The notes: generated from the sequence alone by a model not told the origin. A DNA stretch of 63,731 bases from an uncultured Prevotellaceae bacterium (GCA_947169245.1 CAMVPA010000018.1:1-63731), one strand, 5' to 3'; counted from the first letter of the stretch, positions 54,217 to 63,405 are shown. Program-made: numbers and translations.

Positions 54217-55551
54217 ATGGCAAAATCCAGTTCTTTGAAGAGCACCCTCGCCGTGTCGCTCAACAACTATCTCGATGCCGGTGCCATCGTTGCCGGCTCC
54301 AGCGGCATCACCCTATGGCAGAACTACTTAGGATTGTCGGAGATGCACCTCGGATGGCTCAACGCCCTGAGCGCCAACGCCCTGGGTGCCGCCATCGGCG
54401 CCATCATCGGCGGTTTCCTGGCCGACAAGTTCGGACGTAAGTTCATCTTCACCTACAACCTGCTGGTCTACATGCTGGGCGTGCTCATCGTCATGCTCTC
54501 GTTCAGCTACCCCATGCTGCTCTGCGGCTTCCTCGTCACGGGTATCAGCGTCGGCATCGGCGTGCCCGCCTCGTGGACATACATCTCAGAGTCGTCGGAG
54601 GTGCACAACCGCGGCCGCAACATCTGCATCTCGCAGATGTCGTGGGGTCTCGGTCCGATGTTCATCCTCTTCTTCGGCATGCTGCTGGCACCGGGCGGAC
54701 TGCTCTATGGCCCCGTGGAGTCGCTGGGCCACGCCATCATCGGCGCCGACGCCGCACAGACAGCCGTCGAGGTCTTCTCTTCCCGTGTGGTCTTCTGCAC
54801 CCTCTTCATCGTGGCCTTCGTGGCCTGGACGCTGCAGCGCCAGCTCGAGGAGAGCGCCGAGTTCACCGCCAAGCAGGCCGACGACAAGGGCAGCAGCATC
54901 GTCGATAACATCAAGCTGCTGTTCACCAACAAGATTGCCGTCAAGACGGTTGCCTTCCTGGCCACCATCTACCTGACGTGGAACCTCGTCGCCTCCGTCA
55001 TGGGCTTCTTCATGCCCCATGTCTATGAGACGGCCGGCGGCCTGAGCAACGAGACGGCCAACATGCTGAGCTGCGTCAGCTGGGTCTTCGTCGTCGTCAC
55101 CACGTTCATCATCTCGTTCTACGTCGACAAGGTGGCCCACCGTCTGTTCTACGTCTTCGGACTGGCAGCCGCCCTCAGCGCATGGCTGCTCGTCATCGGC
55201 GGCGGCATCACCGGCATCGCCGGCATCTGGGTCTTCACCATTCTGTGGGGCATCAACAACGGCAGCTCCGTACAGGTCTTCTACGCTCTCTGGGGCTCCG
55301 AGCTCTTCCCTGCCAAGTTCCGTGCCGGCGCCCAGGGCTTGATGTTCTTCATCGTCCGCGGCCTCTCCGCCGTCTGGGGTCTGGTCTTCACCTTCATCTA
55401 TGGTGAGAACGGCGAAGGCTTCACGCTGGCAGCCTACTGCATGGTGGCCCTGCTGCTCATCGCCCTCATCGTCGGCCTCATCGGCATGCCGAACACCCGC
55501 GGCCGCTCGCTTGACGACATCACCCGCGAACGTTACGGAGAGAACTACTAA
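54217..55551 (+). CDS. MFS sugar permease
   Basis: A 444-residue major facilitator with 12 predicted spans. The sugar-porter signatures are present: GGFLADKFGRKFIFTYN between spans 2 and 3, SWTYISESSEVHNRGRNICI after span 4, and SELFPAKFRAGAQGLMF in the second half. It is the third gene of the operon with rhamnulokinase and isomerase and so is probably the L-rhamnose importer; it is not related to the RhaT-type permease as far as I can see. A terminator follows. Confidence 0.85.
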   Translation: MAKSSSLKSTLAVSLNNYLDAGAIVAGSSGITLWQNYLGLSEMHLGWLNALSANALGAAIGAIIGGFLADKFGRKFIFTYNLLVYMLGVLIVMLSFSYPMLLCGFLVTGISVGIGVPASWTYISESSEVHNRGRNICISQMSWGLGPMFILFFGMLLAPGGLLYGPVESLGHAIIGADAAQTAVEVFSSRVVFCTLFIVAFVAWTLQRQLEESAEFTAKQADDKGSSIVDNIKLLFTNKIAVKTVAFLATIYLTWNLVASVMGFFMPHVYETAGGLSNETANMLSCVSWVFVVVTTFIISFYVDKVAHRLFYVFGLAAALSAWLLVIGGGITGIAGIWVFTILWGINNGSSVQVFYALWGSELFPAKFRAGAQGLMFFIVRGLSAVWGLVFTFIYGENGEGFTLAAYCMVALLLIALIVGLIGMPNTRGRSLDDITRERYGENY

Positions 55552-55593
55552 GCACAGCCAAGAGGGTGCCAACACACTCTCTTCCCATCAAGT

Positions 55594-55626
55594 AAAAGCG
55601 GGAGGCTCAGGCCTCCCGCTTTTACA
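55594..55626 (+). terminator. Terminator of the rhamnose operon
   Basis: A 13-bp perfect stem (55594-55606 with 55611-55623), loop TCAG, with a T run in the 3' arm. Confidence 0.85.
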
Positions 55627-55636
55627 TAGAAAAGAA

Positions 55637-55666
55637 AGACTCCGGCACTTCCCAGTGCCGGAGTCT
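55637..55666 (-). terminator. rhaD terminator
   Basis: A 13-bp perfect stem (55637-55649 with 55654-55666), loop of 4 nt, followed on the minus strand by TTCTTTTC. It lies 51 bp beyond the rhaD stop. Confidence 0.75.
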
Positions 55667-55716
55667 GCTTTAGTAGCGTTTTGTTTGTAGCTGTTTTATA
55701 CTGGTTATGTCTGTTA

Positions 55717-56526
55717 TCAGCGGGGAAGGTTGAAGGCGACGGTCATCTCCTTCATCTGCTCGTCGCTCATGCCCTCGGGCTCGAAGCCCATGCAACGGGC
55801 GTTGATGTAGATCTTCGCTGCCTTCGAGAGCACGTCAATCTGGTCGAAGGCATCCATGACGTCCTTGCCCTTGGCAAAGACACCGTGCTTCTCCCACATG
55901 ACGACGTCGTAGTCCTCAAGCTCCTTCAGCGTGCCGTCGGCCAGCTCGTTGCTGCCGGGCAGGGTGTAGGGCACGATGCCGAGGCCGAGCGGACAGAAGG
56001 CCTTGGTCTCGGGAATCATCGACCAGAGGATGCGCGTCAGCACGTCCTTGCCTAAGAAGGCACGGTTGTGGCTCATGGCGACGAGTTCGATGGGATGGGT
56101 GTGGACGGTAGCCTTGTAGCCCGAGCCTGTCTCTATCTGACGGGCATGGACGGTGAGGTGCGAGGGCAGCTCGCTGGTGGGCATGACAGGATTGTCGGCG
56201 ATGATGACGTAGGAGGCGCAATCGTCGAGGATGCGGATGACGGAGCCGTTCTGCATGGGCTCGCGGGCAAGGTCGCGCATGCGCTTGCCTGTTCCTTTGC
56301 AATAGAAGTAGCAGCCCTTCAGTGCGGGCAGGCAGACACCAATCTGCTTGACGTCACTGATGGCGGGCAGCTGCCGAATCTCGTCGTCAACGTATTCCGT
56401 AATGTTCACTGTGATGTTGCCGCCGTTACGCTCGGCCCAGCCGTTCTGCCACAGGTAACCTGCAACCTCGGCTATCTTGTAGACTTCCTCTTTCAGGGCG
56501 GGACGACCCTCTAAGATACTCTTCAT
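55717..56526 (-). CDS. rhaD: Rhamnulose-1-phosphate aldolase
   Basis: A 269-residue class II aldolase, close in length to E. coli RhaD (274). It splits L-rhamnulose 1-phosphate into dihydroxyacetone phosphate and L-lactaldehyde. Family features: WAERNGGNITV near the N-terminus, YFYCKGTGKRMRD, MPTSELPSHLTVHARQ with the catalytic Glu, ATVHTHPIELVAMS with zinc-binding His residues, and WEKHGVFAKGKD with the third His. It is convergent with the operon that carries the kinase, isomerase and permease, and has its own promoter (TAACTTTG, complement of 56549-56556). Confidence 0.93.
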   Translation of the reverse strand: MKSILEGRPALKEEVYKIAEVAGYLWQNGWAERNGGNITVNITEYVDDEIRQLPAISDVKQIGVCLPALKGCYFYCKGTGKRMRDLAREPMQNGSVIRILDDCASYVIIADNPVMPTSELPSHLTVHARQIETGSGYKATVHTHPIELVAMSHNRAFLGKDVLTRILWSMIPETKAFCPLGLGIVPYTLPGSNELADGTLKELEDYDVVMWEKHGVFAKGKDVMDAFDQIDVLSKAAKIYINARCMGFEPEGMSDEQMKEMTVAFNLPR

Positions 56527-56548
56527 AGTTAATGCTCTTTATTGGCTG

Positions 56549-56556
56549 CAAAGTTA
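56549..56556 (-). promoter_or_regulatory. rhaD promoter -7 element
   Basis: The complement reads TAACTTTG; transcription start near 56545, 19 nt before the rhaD ATG. Confidence 0.55.
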
Positions 56557-56630
56557 TACCTATTTCACGGTATCTGACCACGAAATATGATTTTTACGCC
56601 GAGAATTATGATTTATTGAAAAAAAAAACG

Positions 56631-56638
56631 TACCTTTG
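56631..56638 (+). promoter_or_regulatory. Promoter -7 element of the gene at 56644
   Basis: TACCTTTG; the transcription start is predicted near 56642, only 2 nt ahead of the GTG start codon. Confidence 0.5.
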
Positions 56639-56643
56639 TCCTC

Positions 56644-57228
56644 GTGAATCAGTTTAAGGAGAATGTCATACTCGTAGATGCCGACTACGTGGACCGTGTG
56701 GCCTTTGACCTCACGGTGAACTTCGAGCGAATGATAGGCCGACGGATAGCCAAGGCCGACCTCGCCAAGTGGGTCGACTGCGTGGCGCTGGACGGCGGAC
56801 TGCGTCCCAAGGAGGGACAGCAGACGCAGGTCATCGTCATTCACCCGGCACAGAAGACGGCGCTCGACAACTTCGTGCCATCCGTGCTCAAAAGTGAGAT
56901 TGACGGACAGGCGTTTAGCGACAACCTGGGTGAGTTCGTGTTCGAGACCCATGCCGTCGAGGACATCAGCGATGCCGACAGCCTCTTCACCGAGGCCCTG
57001 CAGGTGGTGTGCAGCCAGCCCGAGGTCAGACGCATCATCGTGGTGCCGGGCGACAATATATATAATATGGTTCGCGAGGTGCTACGGCGGGCCGACGACC
57101 CCGACAAGCACGTCACCGTGCTCACCATGCAGCCGGAGGCTGGCGGACAGTTCCGTCAGGAGCTGCTGGGCTACTCGCTGATGGCCGCCCTCGGCATCCG
57201 ATCGGAAGAGCTGAACGGAATGACATAA
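56644..57228 (+). CDS. Conserved hypothetical protein (GTG start)
   Basis: A 194-residue soluble protein. No ATG is available: the frame is closed upstream by a TGA, and the first in-frame start is the GTG at 56644. The chain alternates strands and helices (VILVDADYVDRVAFDL; TQVIVIHPAQKTAL; VRRIIVVPGDNIYNMVREVL; KHVTVLTMQPEAGG) like a Rossmann or NYN/PIN-type nucleotide fold, with VDADYVD near the N-terminus. I recall Bacteroidetes-restricted proteins of this type without known function. It precedes the carboxynorspermidine dehydrogenase gene by 102 bp of simple repeat. Confidence 0.7.
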   Translation: MNQFKENVILVDADYVDRVAFDLTVNFERMIGRRIAKADLAKWVDCVALDGGLRPKEGQQTQVIVIHPAQKTALDNFVPSVLKSEIDGQAFSDNLGEFVFETHAVEDISDADSLFTEALQVVCSQPEVRRIIVVPGDNIYNMVREVLRRADDPDKHVTVLTMQPEAGGQFRQELLGYSLMAALGIRSEELNGMT

Positions 57229-57230
57229 CC

Positions 57231-57318
57231 TCGAAACATCGGAATAACGAAATAACGAAACATCGGAATAACGAAATAACGAAACATCGGAATAACGAAA
57301 CATCGGAATAACGAAAAA
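57231..57318. repeat. CGAAACATCGGAATAA simple repeat
   Basis: About eight alternating CGGAATAACGAAA and TAACGAAACAT units fill the spacer. They are the same type as the mnmA-GH31 spacer, reverse-complemented. Confidence 0.7.
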
Positions 57319-57330
57319 ACAAAATAGACT

Positions 57331-58599
57331 ATGAGTAGAGTACTAATGATTGGCGCCGGTGGCGTCGCTACGGTAGCAGCGTTCAAGATTGCACAGAATG
57401 CTGACGTGTTCACGGAGTTTATGATTGCCAGCCGTCGCAAGGAGAAATGTGACAAGATTGTGGAAGACATCCACAAGGCTGGCTACAGACTGCACATCAA
57501 GACCGCCCAGGTCGATGCCGACGACGTAGAGCAGCTGAAGGCGCTGTTCAACGACTTCAAGCCCGAACTGGTCATCAACCTCGCCCTACCCTATCAGGAC
57601 CTGACCATCATGGAGGCCTGTCTGGCTTGCGGCTGCTCGTATCTCGACACCGCCAACTACGAGCCGAAGGACGAGGCACACTTCGAGTACTCCTGGCAGT
57701 GGGCCTACCGCGAGCGCTTCGAGAAGGCCGGACTGACAGCCATCCTCGGCTGCGGCTTCGACCCGGGCGTCACCAGCATCTATACGGCCTACGCTGCCAA
57801 GCACCACTTCAAGGAGATTCAGTACTTGGACATCGTCGACTGCAACGCCGGCGACCACCACAAGGCCTTCGCCACCAACTTCAACCCCGAGATCAACATC
57901 CGCGAAATCACCCAGAAGGGACTCTACTGGGAAGACGGCAAGTGGGTGGAGACCGAGCCGCTGGAGATTCACAAGGACCTGACCTACCCCGAGATAGGGC
58001 CGCGCGACAGCTACCTGCTGCACCACGAGGAGATAGAGTCGCTGGTCATCAACTATCCGACGATTAAGCGTGCCCGCTTCTGGATGACCTTCGGACAGCA
58101 ATACCTGAAGCACCTTGAGGTGATCCAGAACATCGGCATGAGCCGCATCGACGAGGTCGTCTACGAGGCACCGCTGGCCTCCCCCAGCCCTTCCGAAGGA
58201 GGGGAGACTGCGACTCCCACAATGGTCAAGGTGAAGATAGTGCCCCTGCAGTTCCTCAAGGCCGTGCTGCCCAACCCGCAGGACCTCGGCGAGAACTACG
58301 AGGGCCAGACCTCCATCGGCTGTCGCATCCGCGGCATCGGCAACGACGGCAAGGAGCACACCTACTATGTCTACAACAACTGCTCGCACCGCGCCGCCTA
58401 CGAGGAGACGGGCATGCAGGGCGTCTCGTACACCACCGGCGTACCCGCCATGATCGGTGCCATGATGTTCTGCAAGGGTCTGTGGAAGAAGCCCGGCGTC
58501 CACAACGTCGAGGAGTTTGACCCCGATCCCTTCATGGAGCAGCTGAACAAGCAGGGACTGCCTTGGCACGAGATTCACGACGGCGATCTGGAGTTGTAA
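57331..58599 (+). CDS. Carboxynorspermidine dehydrogenase
   Basis: A 422-residue saccharopine dehydrogenase-like enzyme; typical length is about 400. It reductively condenses aspartate semialdehyde with a diamine in the alternative norspermidine/spermidine pathway. The NADP-binding loop is MIGAGGVATVAAFKI; other family segments are NLALPYQDLTIMEACLACG, LGCGFDPGVTSIYTAYA and SYTTGVPAMIGAMMF. Residues of about 282-297 (ASPSPSEGGETATP, bases 58176-58220) are a palindrome-encoded insertion between LVYEA-type strand and KVKIVPLQF. Simple-repeat spacers lie on both sides. The decarboxylase partner is not in the window. Confidence 0.88.
   Translation: MSRVLMIGAGGVATVAAFKIAQNADVFTEFMIASRRKEKCDKIVEDIHKAGYRLHIKTAQVDADDVEQLKALFNDFKPELVINLALPYQDLTIMEACLACGCSYLDTANYEPKDEAHFEYSWQWAYRERFEKAGLTAILGCGFDPGVTSIYTAYAAKHHFKEIQYLDIVDCNAGDHHKAFATNFNPEINIREITQKGLYWEDGKWVETEPLEIHKDLTYPEIGPRDSYLLHHEEIESLVINYPTIKRARFWMTFGQQYLKHLEVIQNIGMSRIDEVVYEAPLASPSPSEGGETATPTMVKVKIVPLQFLKAVLPNPQDLGENYEGQTSIGCRIRGIGNDGKEHTYYVYNNCSHRAAYEETGMQGVSYTTGVPAMIGAMMFCKGLWKKPGVHNVEEFDPDPFMEQLNKQGLPWHEIHDGDLEL
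58176..58220. repeat. In-frame palindromic element (carboxynorspermidine dehydrogenase copy)
   Basis: GGCCTCCCCCAGCCCTTCCGAAGGAGGGGAG, one hairpin with the family's G/C-rich end, read as SPSPSEGGE, the same frame as in the kinase genes. Confidence 0.7.
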
Positions 58600-58662
58600 T
58601 AATTCTACGACATATCGACATATCGAAAAAAGGAACAACAATATAACGAAAAAACAACAACT
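58600..58662. repeat. CGACATATCGA simple repeat ahead of recA
   Basis: Degenerate ACGACATATCGACATATCGAAAAAA and ATATAACGAAAAAACAAC tracts fill the spacer; same type as 57231-57318. Confidence 0.5.
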
Positions 58663-59685
58663 ATGGCAAAGAAAGAAGAAAGCAACGAGCAGCTGACCCC
58701 GCAACAGGAGAAGATGAAAGCCCTGCAGGCTGCGATGGCGAAGATTGAGAAGGACTTCGGCAAAGGCAGCATCATGAAGATGGGTGATGAACAGATAGAG
58801 AACGTGGAGGTGATTCCTACAGGCTCCATTGCACTGAACGCCGCACTGGGCGTTGGCGGCTACCCGAAGGGACGCATCATCGAGATCTACGGTCCGGAGT
58901 CCAGCGGTAAGACGACGCTGGCCATCCACGCTATTGCCGAGGCACAGAAAGCCGGCGGCATTGCGGCCTTCATTGACGCCGAGCACGCCTTCGACCGTTT
59001 CTATGCGGATAAGTTAGGGGTCGACATCAACAACCTCTACATCTCACAGCCCGACAACGGTGAGCAGGCACTGGAGATAGCCGACCAGCTGATACGCTCG
59101 AGTGCCGTCGACATTCTGGTTGTGGACTCTGTGGCTGCCCTGACGCCGAAGAAGGAGATTGAGGGCGACATGGGCGATTCAGCAGTGGGTCTGCATGCCC
59201 GTCTGATGTCGCAGGCTCTGCGCAAGCTCACAGGCACCATTGCCAAGACCAAAACCACCTGCATCTTCATCAACCAGCTGCGCGAGAAGATTGGTGTGAT
59301 GTTCGGCAACCCCGAGACGACCACTGGCGGCAACGCCCTGAAGTTCTACGCCTCGGTGCGTCTGGACATCCGTAAGGTGACCAGCATCAAGGACGGCGAC
59401 AACGTGATTGGCAACCAGGTTCGCGTGAAAGTGGTGAAGAACAAGGTGGCACCGCCATTCCGCAAGGCAGAGTTCGAGATTATGTTCGGTGAAGGCATCT
59501 CCAAGATTGGTGAGATCCTGGACTTGGGCGTTGAGTACAACATCATCAAGAAGAGCGGCTCATGGTTCAGCTACGAGGACCAGAAGCTGGCCCAGGGACG
59601 TGACGCCACGAAGGAGCTGCTGAAGGACAATCCCGAGCTGTGCGAGGAGCTGGAGGCCAAGATCATGCAGGCCATCAAAGACTAG
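58663..59685 (+). CDS. recA: Recombinase RecA
   Basis: A 340-residue recombinase of normal length. Walker A is [20 protein letters not shown] and [15 protein letters not shown] (Walker B region) follow; loop L2 contains [21 protein letters not shown] with the usual residues. It catalyses strand exchange and co-protease functions in DNA repair. No LexA-type operator is evident in the upstream simple-repeat spacer. Confidence 0.98.
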   Translation: MAKKEESNEQLTPQQEKMKALQAAMAKIEKDFGKGSIMKMGDEQIENVEVIPTGSIALNAALGVGGYPKGRIIEIYGPESSGKTTLAIHAIAEAQKAGGIAAFIDAEHAFDRFYADKLGVDINNLYISQPDNGEQALEIADQLIRSSAVDILVVDSVAALTPKKEIEGDMGDSAVGLHARLMSQALRKLTGTIAKTKTTCIFINQLREKIGVMFGNPETTTGGNALKFYASVRLDIRKVTSIKDGDNVIGNQVRVKVVKNKVAPPFRKAEFEIMFGEGISKIGEILDLGVEYNIIKKSGSWFSYEDQKLAQGRDATKELLKDNPELCEELEAKIMQAIKD

Positions 59686-59706
59686 TAAGTCCGGCCATCG
59701 TCACAT

Positions 59707-59743
59707 AATAAATCCCGCCCAAGACGGACGGGATTTATTATTT
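59707..59743 (+). terminator. recA terminator
   Basis: An 11-bp stem (59707-59717 with 59729-59739) followed by ATTTT, between recA and a convergent gene. Confidence 0.75.
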
Positions 59744-59748
59744 TGTTG

Positions 59749-61179
59749 CTATTTGGTAAGAGGAGTCCCCGGTCGGCTCTGCCATCCAGAGGACTTTGAA
59801 TTCGTGGTTTTCTTTCGAACCGTCTTCTTTGCCGGCTGTTTCTTCTGCGAGTCCATAGCTGTGTTATAGCTCTGCACAAGACCGTTACGGCCGAAGTGCA
59901 CAATCAGCAACTTACCCTTCGAACGGAGGTATATCCAGTCGTAACGGCCGGTGTTGTCCTCCGCGGTACGGTCGGGCTCACCCACGGCCAGCTGGACTTC
60001 GTCCTCAGACATGCCTGCAATGACACGTCCGGCACGGATTGCGGCACGGGCAGCCTGGCTGGTCTGTCGTTCAAGACCCTCACCCATGGCAAAGAGATAG
60101 CCGAAATACTTCTCCTTCTCTGCTGCGTCCAGGACAACATCTTCGGGGGTATAGAAGATGACATCCTTGAAATACTGACGGCGCGAATCCATCTCGGTGA
60201 GGGACAAAGTGACATACCCGTCATCACGATGAGCGTTGATGCCATCGATGATGAATGTCGTCAACTTAGGTACACGAACGGTACGCTCACGGCCGTCGCC
60301 CTTGGTAATCATACCAGTGACATACTTGGTGTGGATGGCTTTGCCTAAGTAGTCATTATGACTGCCGGTGACTGCCATCATGTCATCGAGCACGCTGAAC
60401 GAGCCGTAAAAAGCGTGACGGGAATTGTCCATCAACAAGAATTCGTCATCGCGCATGCCGCTGTTGGTCTTCGAGAGAGCAACGTTCTGGAAGAACTCGT
60501 TACCCTTGGCGTCCTCCACAATAATCTTGACCGGGAAGCTACGGGTGCCGACACCTACAGCCGTTACAGTAACCTCCTGATTAGCAGCAACCTTCACCTC
60601 CTTAGCCCCGTCACTGTCGTAATCGGTATCGACAAAGTATACTGTGGTCTTGGTTATCAGCTTCTTACCCATCAACTTGTCACGGGCCATGTCGACATCG
60701 CCCAGGTAGGCCAGCGTCGGCACACCCATCTTGCCATAGCAGTAGTCCTCAAAAGAACCATTGGGCACTTCGTAATAGTACATCTTATTGTCGCCCAAGC
60801 ATTGGAAGTTAATATGGGCATGCCCCTCGGAACTGACAGAATGTCCCTTGTAAATCATGATTTGATGACGTAATGTCATACTGCTCACCTCCTTGCCATT
60901 CTCGTCGCAGAAGGTCTTGACAATCAAGTCGTACTTCTCGGGCATGACCATGAACTTCATGCCAGGCTTCCAGTCGCAGAGGCTTTGGAACTGGAAATAC
61001 TTGCCGACAAAATCCTTCGGCTCATTCTGTTTGGCATCGGGAGCCCCCCCCGCAAGAGTTCTCTCTGGCGCCACACTCTTCTTGGCACCTTTCGTCTTGA
61101 CTATGTAGTCGCTGGCCGTCTGAGCCTGCCCCGCCAAAAAGGCTAACGAAAGTCCCATCGTAAGAATAATTCGTCTCAT
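59749..61179 (-). CDS. Secreted hypothetical protein with BamE/SmpA-like C-terminal segment
   Basis: A 476-residue exported protein; the ATG at 61177-61179 starts a signal peptide (MRRIILTMGLSLAFLAGQAQ) and follows a promoter (TATTTTTG, complement of 61208-61215) by about 25 nt. The central part is beta-rich and unrecognised (YFVDTDYDSDGAKEVKV; TVTAVGVGTRSFPVKI). Residues of about 390-450 (RVIAGMSEDEVQLAVGEPDR and the following YDWIYLRSKGKLLIVHF) match the pattern of SmpA/BamE-like domains. The tail is basic (KKQPAKKTVRKKTTNSKSS). Possibly an envelope-associated protein; function unknown. Confidence 0.7.
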   Translation of the reverse strand: MRRIILTMGLSLAFLAGQAQTASDYIVKTKGAKKSVAPERTLAGGAPDAKQNEPKDFVGKYFQFQSLCDWKPGMKFMVMPEKYDLIVKTFCDENGKEVSSMTLRHQIMIYKGHSVSSEGHAHINFQCLGDNKMYYYEVPNGSFEDYCYGKMGVPTLAYLGDVDMARDKLMGKKLITKTTVYFVDTDYDSDGAKEVKVAANQEVTVTAVGVGTRSFPVKIIVEDAKGNEFFQNVALSKTNSGMRDDEFLLMDNSRHAFYGSFSVLDDMMAVTGSHNDYLGKAIHTKYVTGMITKGDGRERTVRVPKLTTFIIDGINAHRDDGYVTLSLTEMDSRRQYFKDVIFYTPEDVVLDAAEKEKYFGYLFAMGEGLERQTSQAARAAIRAGRVIAGMSEDEVQLAVGEPDRTAEDNTGRYDWIYLRSKGKLLIVHFGRNGLVQSYNTAMDSQKKQPAKKTVRKKTTNSKSSGWQSRPGTPLTK

Positions 61180-61207
61180 ATCAACGCGTTTTATTGGATT
61201 CCGCCTG

Positions 61208-61215
61208 CAAAAATA
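61208..61215 (-). promoter_or_regulatory. Promoter -7 element of the gene at 61179
   Basis: The complement reads TATTTTTG; transcription start near 61204. Confidence 0.55.
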
Positions 61216-61234
61216 CGAAATAAATTCGATACTT

Positions 61235-61300
61235 GTGCCAAAATGACGTGACAAAGCGACATTTTTATGAAAAAAAAGCGCTTTTGGCACATGCTTTGCT
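61235..61300 (+). promoter_or_regulatory. Sigma-54-like promoter and inverted repeat ahead of dnaK
   Basis: TGGCAC (61285-61290), 5 bp, TTGCT (61296-61300): the GG and GC dinucleotides are 10 bp apart, as in -24/-12 promoters. The -24 box is part of a 9-bp inverted repeat (GTGCCAAAA at 61235-61243, TTTTGGCAC at 61282-61290). Transcription start is expected near 61312, 50 nt ahead of the dnaK ATG. Confidence 0.45.
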
Positions 61301-61361
61301 GTATTATCGGCAGATTATTGTCCGAATTAACGTGAATTATAAACTAAAAAATGATACAATT

Positions 61362-63281
61362 ATGGGAAAGATTATTGGAATTGACTTAGGAACTACCAAC
61401 AGCTGCGTTGCCGTTTTCGAGGGCAACGAGCCCGTAGTGATTGCCAACAGCGAGGGTAAGCGTACAACACCTTCGGTGATTGGTTTTGTGGAAAACGGTG
61501 AGCGTAAGGTCGGTGACCCCGCCAAGCGTCAGGCCATCACGAACCCGAAGAACACCGTGTACTCTATCAAGCGTTTCATGGGTGAGAACTGGCAGCAGAC
61601 CGAAAAGGAAATCTCGCGCGTACCTTATACTGTAGTCAACGAGGGAGGCTATCCCCGTGTCGACATCAACGGTCGTAAGTACACGCCGCAGGAGATCTCG
61701 GCCATGGTGCTGCAGAAGATGAAGAAGACTGCCGAGGACTATCTGGGCCAAGAGGTGACAGAGGCTGTCATCACCGTTCCCGCCTACTTCTCTGACTCTC
61801 AGCGTCAGGCCACGAAGGAGGCCGGCCAGATTGCAGGCCTCAACGTGAAGCGTATCGTCAACGAGCCGACGGCCGCTGCTCTGGCCTACGGTGTTGACAA
61901 GGCTAACAAGGACATGAAGATTGCCGTCTTCGACCTCGGTGGCGGTACGTTCGATATCTCTATCCTGGAGTTCGGCGGTGGTGTCTTTGAGGTGCTCTCT
62001 ACCAACGGTGACACCCATCTCGGTGGCGACGACTTCGACCAGGCCATCATCGACTGGCTGGTACAGGAGTTCAAGAACGACGAGGGTGCCGACCTGAAGA
62101 GCGACCCGATGGCCATGCAGCGTCTGAAGGAGGCTGCAGAGAAGGCCAAGATTGAGCTGTCTTCTTCTACGAGCACGGAAATCAACCTGCCATACATCAT
62201 GCCGGTAGCCGGCGTGCCCAAGCACTTGGTGAAGACCCTGACACGTGCTAAGTTCGAGCAGCTGGCTCACGACCTCATCCAGGCATGTCTGGCTCCCTGC
62301 CAAAAGGCCATTGCCGATGCCAAACTGACAACTGCCGACATCGACGAAGTCATCCTCGTAGGTGGTTCAAGCCGTATCCCTGCTGTGCAGACGCTGGTGA
62401 AGAACTATTTCGGCAAAGAGCCTTCAAAGGGTGTGAACCCCGACGAGGTGGTGGCCGTAGGCGCTGCTATCCAGGGTGCCATCCTGAACAAGGAAGGTGG
62501 CGTAGGTGACATCGTGCTGCTCGACGTGACTCCGCTGACACTGGGTATCGAGACCATGGGCGGTGTGATGACCAAGCTCATCGAGGCTAACACGACCATC
62601 CCCTGCAAGAAGAGCGAGGTGTTCTCAACCGCAGCCGACAACCAGACCGAGGTGACCATCCACGTGCTGCAGGGCGAGCGCCCGATGGCTGCCCAGAACA
62701 AGTCTATCGGTCAGTTCAACCTGACTGGCATCGCTCCCGCCCGTCGCGGTATTCCTCAGATTGAGGTGACCTTCGACATCGACGCCAACGGTATCCTGAA
62801 GGTCAGCGCCAAGGACAAGGCCACTGGTAAGGAGCAGGCCATCCGCATCGAGGCCAGTAGCGGTCTGTCACAGGACGAGATCAACCGCATGAAGGCCGAG
62901 GCCGAGCAGAACGCCGAGAACGACAAGCGCGAGCGCGAGCGTGTGGACAAGCTGAACCAGGCTGACTCGATGATCTTCCAGACAGAGAACCAGCTGAAGG
63001 AAATCGGTGACAAGATTCCCGCTGACAAGAAGCCCGCCATCGAGCAGGCCCTCCAGCAGCTGAAGGACGCCCACAAGGCTGGCGACATCGCCGCCATCGA
63101 CAGCGCCATCGCCGCCCTCAACGCCGCCTGGCAGTCGGCCAGCGAGCAGATGTACCAGCAGGGCCAGCAGGCCGGTCCTCAGCCCGGCGCCGATGCCGGT
63201 CAGCAGTATCAGGGCGGCCAGCAGACCCAGTCGAATCCTAACGACGACGTCCAGGATGCCGACTTCGAGGAGGTGAAGTAA
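61362..63281 (+). CDS. dnaK: Chaperone DnaK (Hsp70)
   Basis: A 639-residue Hsp70 of normal length. The ATG at 61362 starts the family sequence [21 protein letters not shown]; longer upstream frames are not used. The ATPase domain has [32 protein letters not shown] and [11 protein letters not shown]; the substrate-binding domain begins at [14 protein letters not shown]; the helical lid follows and the C-terminus ends in a Gln/Gly-rich linker with a [11 protein letters not shown] tail. The gene stands alone, without grpE or dnaJ next to it, and is followed by a terminator. Confidence 0.98.
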   Translation: MGKIIGIDLGTTNSCVAVFEGNEPVVIANSEGKRTTPSVIGFVENGERKVGDPAKRQAITNPKNTVYSIKRFMGENWQQTEKEISRVPYTVVNEGGYPRVDINGRKYTPQEISAMVLQKMKKTAEDYLGQEVTEAVITVPAYFSDSQRQATKEAGQIAGLNVKRIVNEPTAAALAYGVDKANKDMKIAVFDLGGGTFDISILEFGGGVFEVLSTNGDTHLGGDDFDQAIIDWLVQEFKNDEGADLKSDPMAMQRLKEAAEKAKIELSSSTSTEINLPYIMPVAGVPKHLVKTLTRAKFEQLAHDLIQACLAPCQKAIADAKLTTADIDEVILVGGSSRIPAVQTLVKNYFGKEPSKGVNPDEVVAVGAAIQGAILNKEGGVGDIVLLDVTPLTLGIETMGGVMTKLIEANTTIPCKKSEVFSTAADNQTEVTIHVLQGERPMAAQNKSIGQFNLTGIAPARRGIPQIEVTFDIDANGILKVSAKDKATGKEQAIRIEASSGLSQDEINRMKAEAEQNAENDKRERERVDKLNQADSMIFQTENQLKEIGDKIPADKKPAIEQALQQLKDAHKAGDIAAIDSAIAALNAAWQSASEQMYQQGQQAGPQPGADAGQQYQGGQQTQSNPNDDVQDADFEEVK

Positions 63282-63314
63282 GATTAGATAAGCAACGATA
63301 AGAAAGTCATAAGA

Positions 63315-63349
63315 AAGTGGTGTAATCCAAGTGGTTACACCACTTTTTG
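63315..63349 (+). terminator. dnaK terminator
   Basis: An 11-bp stem (63315-63325 with 63335-63345), 9-nt loop, ending in a T run. Confidence 0.85.
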
Positions 63350-63374
63350 TTATTGTTAAACTTTGTTTCATTTC

Positions 63375-63405
63375 TTGCTATTTTCGGATTTTTACCGTAA
63401 TTTTG
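63375..63405 (+). promoter_or_regulatory. Promoter of the zinc-ribbon/HTH gene
   Basis: TTG at 63375-63377 and TAATTTTG at 63398-63405, 20-bp spacer; transcription start near 63409, leaving an 84-nt leader before the ATG at 63493. Confidence 0.6.

Noticed and set aside
61235..61290. CIRCE heat-shock operator ahead of dnaK
   Set aside because: The inverted repeat is GTGCCAAAA-N38-TTTTGGCAC; neither sequence nor 9-nt spacing matches CIRCE.
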